64,000 bases of DNA, taken from the NCBI GenBank assembly GCA_011799875.1, contig CM022298.1, positions 726,236,181-726,300,180 of the forward strand, written 5' to 3'. Below the pieces are notes generated by a model. That model was not told the origin of the DNA. It was given only the letters and a program-made list of their open reading frames with translations, and did not search any database. The position numbers and the translations under genes are program-made. This DNA is from Thinopyrum elongatum. Taxonomy: Eukaryota; Streptophyta; Magnoliopsida; Poales; Poaceae. Below are positions 45,826-56,000 of the stretch, in pieces (position 1 is the first letter of the stretch; every line of letters begins with the position of its first letter).

Positions 45826-46010
45826 TCAAACTATGGTCAAACTACTTATTCAAGAAATATTAGTGTTAATAATTAATTATTTTAGTTTTTTTGAATTTTG
45901 GTCAAACTGTGGTCAAACTATGGTCAAATCTGGTCAAACTATGGTCAAATCTGGTCAAACTGTGGTCAAACTACTTATTCAAGAAATATTAGTGTTACTA
46001 AATAATTATT
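45826..46010. repeat. 'GGTCAAAC' minisatellite and flanking direct repeat in CACTA-2
   Basis: Seven or more 'TGGTCAAA' words in tandem around 45900-45970. 'GGTCAAACTACTTATTCAAG' and following 'AAATATTAGTGTTA' occur at ~45835 and again at ~45964. Confidence 0.88.
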
Positions 46011-46140
46011 GTTTTTTAGGATAATAGTTTCAAACTCAAACGGTGCTTAATGCTCAAGTTCAACTCCTAAGGGTTAATAGGATTGACAGCTTAGTATTGT
46101 CAGGAAAACAACATGTGCAGACTTGGAAACTAGGGGGAAT

Positions 46141-46205
46141 AGAACTCGAAAGTTAAGCGTGCTCAGGCTGGAGTAGTGAGAGGATGGGTGACCGGCCGGG
46201 AAGTT
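46141..46205 (+). ncRNA. 5S rRNA-like segment within CACTA-2 (not a functional gene)
   Basis: The stretch contains 'AAGTTAAGCGTGCT', 'GAGTAGT', 'AGGATGGGTGACC' and 'GGGAAGT' in the same order and near-normal spacing as the 3' half of plant 5S rRNA, which includes the internal promoter boxes A and C. The 5' half of 5S and a T-run terminator are absent. It is a 5S-derived remnant captured by the CACTA. Confidence 0.8.
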
Positions 46206-46509
46206 AGATGATTTGAAATGAGTGCTGATTAGAGATTAGAGATTAAATTCTGAAGCAGTGAGGAGAGAGGGGTGATTAGAGATTAAATTGTCAAATAATT
46301 CAAAGATTCTGAAGCAGTGTTACCAACCAGGACTAAAGGTCTCCTCCAGCCCCGCTGCCACAGGCGGCCACGTGGAGCCCCTTTAGTCCCGGTTCGTCCC
46401 TTTTATCTCGGTTCCAGAACCGGGACTAAAGGCCCTCTGGAACCGGGACAAAAGCCCTGTTTTCTACTAGTGTTGATAAGTAGATTCAGCTACCATTTCC
46501 TCACAATGA

Positions 46510-47893
46510 GTCAGTGTCCGAGCTCCGTTTTGATCTCGTTCACTCTGATGTTTGAGGTCTGGCTCCTTTCTCCTCGAAAGGGGGTCATCGCTACTATATT
46601 ATCTTTATAGGTGATTTTTCTCGGTACACTTGGATGTATTTCATGTCTTATCTTATAGGGGTTCTTATCTATATACAAAAACTTTTCTGCCATGGTTCAT
46701 CCACAATTTTCCATTCCTATTCGTGTTTTTCATGCAGATTCAACTGGAGAGTATATTTCCCATGCGCTGCGAGGATTCCTCGCTGATTAAGGTACTCTTC
46801 CTCTGTTCTCTTGCCATGGTGCTCATGCCCAGAATGGGGTGGCTGAACGCAAGTATCGTCACCTTCTTGAGACGACGCTTGTGATGATGATCGACGCCTC
46901 TCTTGCGCCTCACTTCTGGGCCGAGGCTGTTACCACTTCCACCTATCTCATTAACATTCAGCCATCTGCTGTTCTACAGGGCGGTATTCCTTTCGAGCAC
47001 CTTCTGGCTATTCTCCTGATTATTCGGCCCTTCGTTTGTTTGGTTCCGTTTGCTATGTTTTGCTTTCCCCTCATGAACGCACCGAACTATCTGCACAGTC
47101 TGATAAGTGTGTCTTTCTCGGATACAATGACGAGCATAAGGCCTATCGGTATTCTAATCATATTGGTCGTCGGATGCGTATTTCTCGGGATGTGACTTTT
47201 GATGAGTCTCGTCCCTTCTACCCGCATCCATCCTCATCGGCCTTTTCCCCGGAGGACATCTCTTTTCTTGTGTGTTCGGATACACCTCCCTATATGCCAA
47301 GTATTCCTACTCATCCTGCTATTGCAGATATGACACCGTTCTGTCCTATGATTTCTTATCCTCGTTCGTCACAAGATTTCTTCTGTCCTATGACACCGTC
47401 CGATGCCTTCCCCTTCTCCACCTTCATTGCCAATACATCCCCATCACCACCTCCAGTGATTCCACCTCTTCCCTCCTTTCCTTTCCATTTTACTCATCGT
47501 CCACGTGTTGTGGATGAGTCTACTAATGTGCCATCTACCTCTAGTGTGCCGCCTTCCCCTTCTCAGCCTTGTCCCCCCCCCCCTAACCGATATTATCCTT
47601 CTCTCTATAGTCTTTTGACCGTTCTTGAGCCGACTTCCTATCGAGATGCTTTTTTCATCCCGAATGGCTGTTTGCGATGGCAGAGGAGCTTGCTGCTCTT
47701 GAGCGCACCGGTATGTGGGATCTGGTCTTTCTTCCTCCCCATGTTCGTCCCATCACATGTAAGTGGCTCTTTAAGATTAATACATGCTCTGATGGTTCTC
47801 TTGAGCGCTATAAAGATCGTCTTGTGGCTCGTGGTTTTCAGTAGGAGCATTGTCGTGATTACAATGAGACTTTCGCTCTGGTGGTCCATATGA
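46510..47893 (+). pseudogene. Copia-1 integrase and linker to RT
   Basis: In successive frames: 'FDLVHSDV'-type start (~46530), '[15 protein letters not shown]' (~46600), 'NGVAERKYRHLLETTL' (46839 on), 'LAPHFWAEAVTTSTYLINIQ', 'LRLFGSVCYVLLSPHERTEL' and 'RISRDVTFDESRPFYPHPSS' (47036 on), then a Pro/Ser-rich linker. These are copia integrase core and C-terminal blocks. At least three frame changes and several stops are present. Confidence 0.8.
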
Positions 47894-49137
47894 CCACTGT
47901 CCGCACTCTTCTTGTTGTGGCCTCTGTTCGCCACTGGTCCGTGTCTCAGCTTGATGTTAAGAATGCCTTTCTTAACGGTGAGTTGTGTGAAGAAGTTTAT
48001 ATCCAGCCACCGCTTGGATATTCAGTTCCTGATGGCATGGTTTGTCATCTTTGTCGCTCTCTCTATGGCCATAAGCAAGCCCCCCACGCTTGGTTTGAGC
48101 ATTTTGCCTCTATGGTCACTGCAGCTGGTTTTTCTCTCAGTGATCATGATCCAATGCTATTTATACACCTTTCTGCTCGTGGTCGCACCCTTCTTCTTCT
48201 ATATGTTGATGACATGATCATCACTAGCGATGATCTTGAATACATTGCCTCTGTCAAGGCCCGTCTCAATGAGCAGTTTCTTATGTTTGATCTTAGTCCT
48301 CTTCGTTACTTTCTTGGGATTGAGATTTCCTCCACGTCGGATGCCTTTTTTATTTCCCAAGAGAAGTATATCTAGGATCTTCTTGCTCGTGTGGCTCTTA
48401 GTGATGAGAGCACTGTTGAGACTCCCATGGAGCTTAATGTTCACCTATGTGCTTCTGATGGTGAGCCCTTGTCTGATCCGACTCGTTATCGTCATCTTGT
48501 TGGGAGTCTTGTCTATCTCGTTGTCACTCGTCCAGATATCTCCTATCCTGTCCATACCGTGAGTCAGTTTGTTTCTTCTCCCACTTCGGTTCCCTATAGT
48601 CACCTTCTTCGTGTTCTATGATATCTTTGTGGCATTATCTATCATCGTCTTTTCTTTCCTCATTCCAGCTCGTTACAGCTCCAGGCCTATTCTGATGCTA
48701 CCTAGGGTAGTGATCCTTCGGATCGTCGGTCACTTTCTGCTTACTGTGTCTTTCTTGGTGCCTGGAAGATAAAGAAACAGACTGCAGTTTCCCGTTCAAG
48801 TGGAGAGGCTGAGTTGCGAGCTATGGCTCTTCTCACGACAGAGGTGATTTGGTTACGCTGGTTACTCGAGGATTTTGGTGTTTCTGTTACTACACCTACT
48901 ACACTCATGTAAGATAGTACATGTGCTATCAGTATTGCACGGGACCCCGTGAAACATGAGCCTACCAAGCATATCGGTGTTGATGCTTTCTTTGTGTGGG
49001 CTGGTGTGCAGGACCATGTTATTGCTCTTCAGTATGTGCCTTCCGAGTTACAGCTGGCGGATTTTATCACGAAGGCCCAAACTAGAGCGCAATATGAATT
49101 TTACATCTCCAAACTCAGTGTTGTGGATCCACCGTGA
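47640..49137 (+). pseudogene. Copia-1 reverse transcriptase-RNase H
   Basis: RVT_2 blocks: 'CKWLFKINTCSDGSLERYKD', a stop after 'ARGFQ' (47842-47844), 'LDVKNAFLNGELCEEVYIQP', 'LYGHKQAPHAWF', the catalytic 'LLYVDDMIITSDD' (~48197), 'LRYFLGIEISS', 'GSLVYLVVTRPDIS', then RNase H 'AVSRSSGEAELRAMALLTTE' and 'KHIGVDAFFVW'. Stops at 48373-48375, ~48620, ~48703 and ~48910 break the otherwise constant frame. Confidence 0.88.
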
Positions 49138-49165
49138 GTTTGAGGGGGGTAGGGGGGGGGGAGGG

Positions 49166-49311
49166 TGATAGAGTTATATTGATGATGGCCTTTGTCCTTT
49201 TGTATTTTTGACTTTTGACATCCCTTTGTACATGTATATATGTCGAGTTTGTCCTAGTAGTATACAAGTTGCTATTCCAACAATGTCGATTGTTAGTTCT
49301 TGCTCTCGTCA
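49166..49311 (+). mobile_element. 3' LTR of copia-1
   Basis: Begins TGATAGAGTTATATTGATGA directly after a G-rich polypurine tract and ends near CTCGTCA. The right end is approximate because the 5' LTR is missing for comparison. Confidence 0.5.
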
Positions 49312-49860
49312 TATCATGCTACCGTTTTGTTGGCGAGTACTACTTAATGGCAAAAAATATTCATCAAATGGCTTAAAGCCTTCGGTTCCCACTAATAGAA
49401 TCCAAAAAGTAGCATTTTTTACATAATGTTACAGAACTAAAAACTACACCAAAAGAAGCAGAAAACATATATGGATTAGCTCACATCCACAATGATGGAA
49501 AATTGAATGTTTCTCCAAAGTTGTTTTTCTTGCAAAAGGGACATCCATTCTATAAAATTTCAGGATCTTTTGAAAAATTCACAAAAGACCACCCAAACTC
49601 TTCCTTGCTCTAGAGATCCTGCAAAAAAAACTAATGGAAATTTCAGCAAGACAAAAAGGGAGATAGGGTGGAGGAAGAGAAATAGAGCAGAACAGGACCA
49701 AATAAAGCAACATCTCTGATGTTTGGGGGGCATCTCTTCGATGTTTCAACTCCATCATATGTGTTGTATTTGTTGTGCACAGTCCTCCCAAGGCTCTTTC
49801 TCTTAGTTCTATCTATGTGAATAAATCTTATTTAAATATATCAGTGTATATTCCACGACA
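49312..49860. other. Spacer, no gene recognised
   Basis: AT-rich with short ORFs only. It separates the copia-1 LTR from the first NLR-family fragment. Confidence 0.5.
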
Positions 49861-50345
49861 TATAAATTGAGTACAGCTTTTGCACTCCACGTACAAGATT
49901 TCTAGTCAAAGCAAAATGTACAACAACAACAACAACAACAACAAAGCCTTTAGTCCCAAACAAGTTGGGGTAGGCTAGAGGTGAAACACATAAGATCTTG
50001 CAACCAACTCATGCTTCAAAGCAAAGTGTAGTTGTTAATAATTGCAAAGACATATTGAAACTTTATTACAGTATTTGCACTTCATGATGATTCATTCATG
50101 TTGTTTTTCTAACTTGCTGATGTATTTGTTGATACTAATTGGGGTGGAAATACATCAGTAGAGAGCGGTTACTACAATTGCCGGCTTATTGTCTATAATG
50201 CTAATTTTACTAACATAATGCTAGATATTTCTATAATGCTAATTACGTCCACTATTTTCTTGTAGAACAGAAATATATGTCCAGAATCCCGCCACCGTGA
50301 GCTTATCTGCTGCCATTGGGTTCATCAGGTGTAGTTGGAACTCAT
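49861..50345 (+). pseudogene. NLR-family fragment alpha: 5' intron and start of first coding exon
   Basis: Aligned with 61760-62060 (gamma) and 51490-52200 (beta). Shared features are an intron-like stretch ('AACTTGCTGATGTAT', 'GGTGGAAA', 'TTACTACAATTGCC', 'TCTATAATGCTAA'), a T-rich 3' splice region, then 'ATGTCCAGAATCCCGCCACC' and the start exon. Here the start codon position reads GTG ('GCCACCGTGAGC', ~50297) where gamma has ATG. Coding similarity 'SLSAAIGFIS' ends after ~30 bases in 'AGGTGTAG'. So the copy is truncated and has lost its start. A 95-bp LINE tail is inserted at 49921. Confidence 0.7.
49921..50015 (-). mobile_element. 5'-truncated RTE-type LINE tail with TSD
   Basis: A (CAA) run is followed by 'AGCCTTTAGTCCCAAACAAG' and 'TTGGGGTAGGCTAGAGGTGA', which I recognise as the 3' end (minus strand, (TTG)n tail) of grass RTE-type LINEs. 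TCAAAGCAAAATGTA (49906-49920) and TCAAAGCAAAGTGTA (50016-50030) flank it, a 15-bp target-site duplication with one change. Confidence 0.88.
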
Positions 50346-50346
50346 T

Positions 50347-50660
50347 GTAAATAGTTACAAATTTACTCAAATGTATGCTCACTGATGAACTGACTACGCA
50401 AAAAACAGTGCAGTTAGAAATTAGTTGCAGCAGTAGGGTAGACAGAATAGGAATCTTGACCAGTTGATCCTTGTGTTGTGAATACTACATACTACCTTAG
50501 CCACTCAACATACCATACTACTCGTTCCCACTATCCATCAAGTTGCAATTTACAACGCCTAGTAGCAGAGCAGAGTCAGTCATACACCAGTGACAGAAAA
50601 ACAAAACAGAACAGTCTCTGGTCAAAAGAACAAAACAGAACAGAGCAGTCTAGTTCAGCA
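50347..50660 (+). repeat. NLR upstream segment, copy belonging to fragment beta
   Basis: Aligns with 59306-59650, upstream of the gamma NLR: 'CTCACTGATGAACTGAC', 'TTAGTTGCAGCAGTAGGGTA', 'GACAGAATAGGAA', 'TTGACCAGTTGATCCTTGTG' and, after the MITE insertion point, 'CACTATCCATCAAG' and 'CAACGCCTA'. It lies ~1.5 kb before the beta coding fragment. This is the expected distance if gamma's spacing is corrected for its 1.24 kb retroposon. Confidence 0.85.
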
Positions 50661-51480
50661 GCTTCTTGAAGTTGAGAGTTATAGGATCCTCTGATCGTCC
50701 AAGCAGACCACTTCCCCATTGGAAGATGACGCCTCGAGACAAGAACCGATTCACAGTCAGCTCCTCATCTTGATCGTGTATCCTTATTTTCCAGGATTGT
50801 TTCAAAAGGCAGTGTCTTGCTTATGTTGGTGCTAGTGGTTGGCTGACTAGATAAGACTGTTTAGTTGGCAGGGATGAGACTAGTATTTGTATTTGCTTTG
50901 CCTTTTGATTGTTTCAAACCGCAACCATATACACCAGCTCTGGAACATGTTTACCTACCATGTATGATCACGGCACCGCATCTGCCTGCCTCTTGATGAT
51001 CATGCAGATTTTAGGTGTGGCGTGTTGAGAGGGTACATTACATTTCCAGCCAAATCGGTGGTGTTCGGTTTTGCCTTCTTAAGCAAGCCTTTGATGCCTT
51101 TGATTATTGAAAGGAATCAAACTGTCGTTTTTGCCCATTTCTGTGGTTATTGGAGTATCCTCCTCTGCTTTCTTTTACCAGCAGAGCATGACCAGCTTAA
51201 GTAACTGCAGGTAATTAAGTGACCTGCTGAGCTAACGGACGGTGCATGCCGTTGATTTCTCTCCATTCAGCGGCCCCTTGGAATCAATCCAGGTGAATCT
51301 TGCTTTCTGACAGATTGATTTATTTTGATTTCTTCTACTTGCGATCCACCATTTACTAGTAGCTAGTTTGATGCATGGTGACTGCTTGTTAGCTTGTACT
51401 TTCTCTTCCCCCCCCGCCCCCCCTCTTTCTCAAGTTACTCATGGTACAAGGGGTTTTGCCATGCGTTTTGTAAAGTTCAG
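50661..51480. other. Upstream region of NLR fragment beta, no gene recognised
   Basis: Promoter, 5' leader or introns of the beta copy are expected here. 'CTCCTCATCTTGATC' near 50760 matches 'ATCCTCATCTTGATCC' near 59652. A C-rich run lies at 51410-51423. No ORF with a domain. Confidence 0.5.
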
Positions 51481-51995
51481 GGTTTTCATATTTCAGGACA
51501 TATATATTGACGCAAGCGTTACACAATTCCTAGTCAAAGCAAAGTAATTGCACAGAGATTGAAAAACTTTACATTCACTTTATGATGATACATGATTCTT
51601 GTATAACTTGCTCATGTATCCGTCGAAACTAACTCCATGGCAACTTTTGGTGGAAACATATCTGGACAAAATAATTACTGCAATATCCGGAGATATTCCG
51701 AGTTCCATATATACTTGCTGCAGTTACAGGAAATGCTTAATGTCAGGGGTAGCAGTCAAGTTGATTCTCTGCTCGCTGCTCTGTCCCATCTGCTCAGAAG
51801 ATTGGTTACATACTTGTAGGACAACACATGGAAATTTACATGATTGTCTATGTATCTATGCTGAAATTGTTTCAGTCTGACTATGTACGACAACCATTGA
51901 ACACCTGAAAGAAATGTGCTGTTTGAGTAAGTATCTATGCTGAAACTAATTTCATGCAAAATAAATTATGGAAGCGCATCTACCGAAAATAATTA

Positions 51996-52045
51996 CTCCC
52001 TCCGATCCAAAATAAGGGTCGTGGTTTTAGTTGGATCAGAGGGAG
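51996..52045. mobile_element. Very short Stowaway MITE, 50 bp
   Basis: CTCCCTCCGATCC at the left and GGATCAGAGGGAG at the right are inverted copies, with TA on both sides (51994-51995 and 52046-52047). It lies in the intron before the beta coding fragment and is absent from the alpha and gamma introns. Confidence 0.85.
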
Positions 52046-52140
52046 TACACCAATAGTCGATTTGTTATATATGAAAAATCAGCTTATTATATACTTTGAC
52101 AACAAATATACTTACACAATACTTACTGCATCAGTGTTTG

Positions 52141-52639
52141 CTCGCAGGAAGAAAATAGGAGTCCATTGGGTTTTTCGCCCATTAGAATCATCAGTGCAGT
52201 CAATGAATGTGTCACGTTATTTCAGTGGGCCAAATCTTCCATTTCACCTCTGCCCTCCCGATGGAGTGGCTCACAGGAGCAAAGTCTCCAGGATCGTGTA
52301 TTGGAGTTGGAGAGTGGCCTACAACTTGTCGGTGATGCTCTTCCTGCAATGTATGATCTTATTAATAAAGCAGAGTGGAGAAGCCACGAACAAGGTGTGG
52401 CCATGCTCCTTCCAAATCTCAAGGATGCAGTGTCTGAGGGTGAGGACCTTCTTGATGAGTTTAAATGGTATGAGATGAAGGTGGAAGTGGAGGGCAATGC
52501 AAGCCAATCTGCTTTCACTGAATTCTTTGTTACTGTCATTAGAGGGAGCTTCAACAAACTGAATGGTGTCCAGTTGAGGCTGAATCATACCCAATCCCGT
52601 TCAAAGTCTGGTAGGAGTTGGTTTAAGAGTCTGTTGTAA
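52141..52639 (+). pseudogene. NLR-family fragment beta: coiled-coil (Rx_N) domain only
   Basis: After an intron-like end ('TTTGCTCGCAG', 52137-52147), an open frame reads 'AVNECVTLFQWAKSSISPLP', 'RVLELESGLQLVGDALPAMY', 'LINKAEWRSHEQGVAMLLPN', 'LKDAVSEGEDLLDEFKWYEM', the helical CC domain of a CC-NB-LRR resistance protein. Compared with alpha and gamma, the start codon and about ten residues are replaced by 'TTCGCCCATTAGAATC', so there is no proper ATG. The frame keeps to 'FNKLNGVQLRLN', then diverges into 17 unrelated residues and a TAA at 52637-52639. NB-ARC and LRR are absent. CC-only fragments can act as interactors, but without a start this is most likely a pseudogene. Confidence 0.8.
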
Positions 52640-52706
52640 ACCTGGTTTCTCTGTTTTCTGGCCTGTATGAAGACCTGTGTTGACATGACATCTCGATGCT
52701 TTTCCC

Positions 52707-52948
52707 TGTTAAACGTGACATGGCGTTGTGCATGTATTCTGCGTACGTCAAGAGGAGATCCCTTGCTAACCGAAGGAGGAGTAGTTAGGCTAGATACTCA
52801 TGTAATCTTTATCTTCTTATCCCTTGTATTCTTCTCCTCCAAGATGTATCTCTCAAACAACCTGTACGCATATCTGGGCTTGCACCCCAACTATATAACA
52901 TGAAGCACGTCGGCCAGGAAGGCTAAGACGTTTACCGCAAGTCGCACA
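52707..52948 (+). repeat. 5' LTR of copia-2
   Basis: TGTTAAACGTGACATGGCGT ... AGTCGCACA. 'CCCAACTATATAACATGAAG' near the end suggests a TATA box at ~52891-52896. Confidence 0.95.
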
Positions 52949-53012
52949 TGGTATACAGAGCCATCTTCTTCCACTAAACCCTAGCCAATCCATCCCCACC
53001 AAAGTGCGCAGC

Positions 53013-56000
53013 ATGTCTTCCTCCACCTCCTCCTTCCAGCCAACCCTCAGCGGAGGAGTCACGGAGAAACTCTCCCGCACCAACTACATCCTGTGGCGGA
53101 CACAGATCACGCCGCAGCTGCGGGGCGCCGGCGTCTTCCACTACGTCGACGGCACGTCGACCGAGCCGGCCAAAACCCACGTCACCAAAGATGCCGCTGG
53201 GAAGGAAACCGAGGGGCCGAATCCTCTCCATCCGCTCTGGGTGAAGGAGGATCAGCAGGTCCTTGGATATCTACTCCAACACCTCTCCAAGGAGGTGCTC
53301 GTCACGGTGACCGCGATCACCACGGCGCGGGAACTCTGGGTGGCGCTGGCGAGCATGTTCTCGTCGCAGTCACTCAGCCGCGTCAACAACATCCGCACGG
53401 CGCTGATCAATGCGCAGAAGGGCAACCAGTCGGTGTCCTCCTTCTTCGCCGCCATGAGGGGGCTCGCTGATGAGCTCGCCGCCGCAGGAAAACCGATCCA
53501 GGACGACGAGCTCATATCCTACATCATCCACGGGCTGGACCAAGATTATCAGCCCCTCGTCTCTGCCTTGGACGCCCGCATCACTCCGGTAACCCTTGAC
53601 GAGCTCTTTGCCATGCTTAGTAATTTTGATCAGCGCATGGCGCAGTACCACGGCTCTGGTGGCGGCTTCAAGTCCTCAGCAAACTCCGTCTCCAGAGGCC
53701 GCGGTGGCGGCTCTCGCTCTCGTTCCTCCTCTTGTGGCAAGGGGAGGTTTGGATCCGGCGGCGGCGGCTACTCCAACAACACTCGAGGTGGCGGACGCTC
53801 CGGCAGTTCAAAAGGGCGCCGTGGTGGCGGCTCCAACAGATCGCGCCCGGACTTGCCTCGCTGCCAAATTTGTGGCAAGCCCGGCCACACGGCGAAGGAC
53901 TGTTGGTACCGCTACGAAGATGATGATGGTGACTCCTCGCAAGACGAAGAAAAAGTTGCCGCGGCTGCCGATGGTTCCTATGGGATCGACACGAACTGGT
54001 ATGTCGATAGCGGAGCCACCAACCACATCACCAACGAGCTCGAGAAGGTCACCATGAAGGAGAAGTATCGTGGAAAAGATCAAATCCACACGGCCAGTGG
54101 TGAAGGTATGGGCATACGTCACATTGGTCATTCAATTTTTAATACCCCTAAACGCAAAATACATCTCAAAAGAATTTTGCATGTTCCTAGCGCCCACAAA
54201 AATCTTCTATCTGTTCATAGAATTGCTATTGACAATCATGTTTTTCTCGAGTTTCATCCTTATTTCTTTTTGATTAAGGATCAGGCAACGAAGAAAGTTC
54301 TCTATCGAGGTAGATGTGTTCGAGGGCTCTACCCGTTGATTCCGGAGTTTAGAAGATTCAATAAACAAGCTTGTGGTGCTATCAAGCTTTCGTCCACACG
54401 ATGGCACGATCGTTTAGGACATGCCTCTTTTTCTTTGGTTGAAAAATTACTTAGGAAAAATAAACTCCCGTTTATTGGTGAGCGCAATATTGAAACTATT
54501 TGTGATTCATGTCAATGTGCTAAAAGTCATCAATTAGCATATCCCATATCTACTAGTGTCTCCACTAAGCCGTTGCAATTGATCTTCTCTGATGTTTGGG
54601 GCCCCGCTCCCTCTTCTGTTGGTAGACACACATACTATGTGAGTTTCATCGATGACTATAGCAAGTTCTCATGGATTTATCTTCTTAAGAAGAGGTCCGA
54701 TGTGTTTCAAGTCTTCAAAAACTTTCAAGCACTTGTTGAAAGAAAGTTTGACAGCAAGATTATAGCTGTCCAATCCGATTGGGGAGGGGAATACGAGAAA
54801 CTCAATTCCTTCTTCCAAAGCATAGGCATATCTCACCATGTATCATGCCCACACGCTCAGCAATAAAACGGGTCAGCCGAACGCAAGCACAGGCACATTG
54901 TTGAGGTCGGTTTGGCCCTCCTAGCAGGGGCTTCTATGCCTCTCAAGTTTTGGGACGAGGCGTTTCTTACGGCTGTCCACATCATTAACATGTTACCTAG
55001 CCGTGTCATCAACAATGAAACACCTATGGAACGCCTTCTCCATGTCAAACCCGACTACACATCCCTCCGTGTTTTTGGCTGTGCTTGTTGGCCAAATCTC
55101 CGCCCTTACAATAATCGCAAACTCATGCTTAGATCAAAACAATGTGCTTTTCTTGGCTACAGTGCCCAACACAAAGGTGTCAAATGCCTTGACATCTCCA
55201 CCGGCCGGGTGTATATCTCACGTGATGTTGTTTTTGATGAGACAAAGTTTCCTTTTTCTGATCTTCATCCTAACGCCGGTGCGCTACTTCGCAAGGAAAT
55301 CTTGCTCCTACCATCTCATCTCTCTGGCTATGATCAAGGGGGTGTTACAAATTGTGATGATCATATGTTGACTAACCCTACTGATAATCTCCACGAGTCT
55401 TGTGATGATGCAGAAAACAGCGGTGTCAAAATCGCAGAAAATAATGAAGAAAATGGAGCAGCAGGCCCTTATTTCATGTGTCCTGGTTCGGGGGACATAT
55501 CCTCCTCGGGATCGGGTCAGGTGCTGCAGCTGCGCAGCAGATCTCCTTCGGGATCTGCGCCTGACATCGAACCTGCCGCGCCAGCCACGCGGCAGAGCCT
55601 GGCGGGCCGCAGCGCCTCCACTCGCGCGAACGAATCCGCGGCCGACAGGCGGCAGGCCGGTACTGGCTCGAGCCGCATCCAGCAAAGCGCCCAACTGCGC
55701 GTGTACACGCGGCGCGCCACGGCCCGTCAGGCGGACGCGGGGGCGGATTCTGTCAACCCGGGGCCCAGGCAATCATTGGGCCATGATGACGCGCTCAGGC
55801 CCAGATCTTCTGTGGTAAACTTGTCGCTCGCACCGCGGTCCACGGCCACAGAAGATCGGACCCCGACACCACCTGCCGACGCTGCGGGTTCTGGAGCCCT
55901 GCACAGATCCTCCTCGGGATCAGGAGAGGATCAACCAGATCCAGACTCGGGATTCTCTGTGCCGGAGCTCTCTGCAGAAGTTCCTGTTGCTACTCCACGT

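Larger units (their letters stand above)
44532..46472. mobile_element. CACTA-2: complete small non-autonomous CACTA, 1941 bp
   Basis: Perfect 22-bp terminal inverted repeats CACTAGTAGAAAACAGGGCT(TT) at both ends, and a 3-bp target-site duplication TTG (44529-44531 and 46473-46475). Subterminal regions carry repeated 'TTTAGTCCCGGTT' and its complement (44600-44760, 46370-46440). The interior is AT-rich and non-coding, with a 'TGGTCAAACTATGGTCAAA' minisatellite (45826-45975) and a 5S rRNA-like stretch (46141-46205). It has no transposase, so it depends on another element. Confidence 0.96.
43553..49311 (+). mobile_element. Copia-1: decayed Ty1/copia element, interrupted by CACTA-2
   Basis: Plus-strand gag end and protease (~44010), pre-integrase (~44190-44520), CACTA-2 (44532-46472), integrase (~46520-47210), RT (~47640-48560) and RNase H (~48660-49090), ending 'LSVVDPP' with a stop at 49137. 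A strong purine tract (49143-49165) precedes the 3' LTR (49166 to ~49311, starting TGATAGAGTTATATTG). The 5' LTR is not found. Many stops and frameshifts show it is old. Confidence 0.85.

Noticed and set aside
46141..46205. Functional 5S rRNA gene
   Set aside because: Only the 3' half of 5S is present, with substitutions and without terminator; it is kept only as a 5S-derived remnant.
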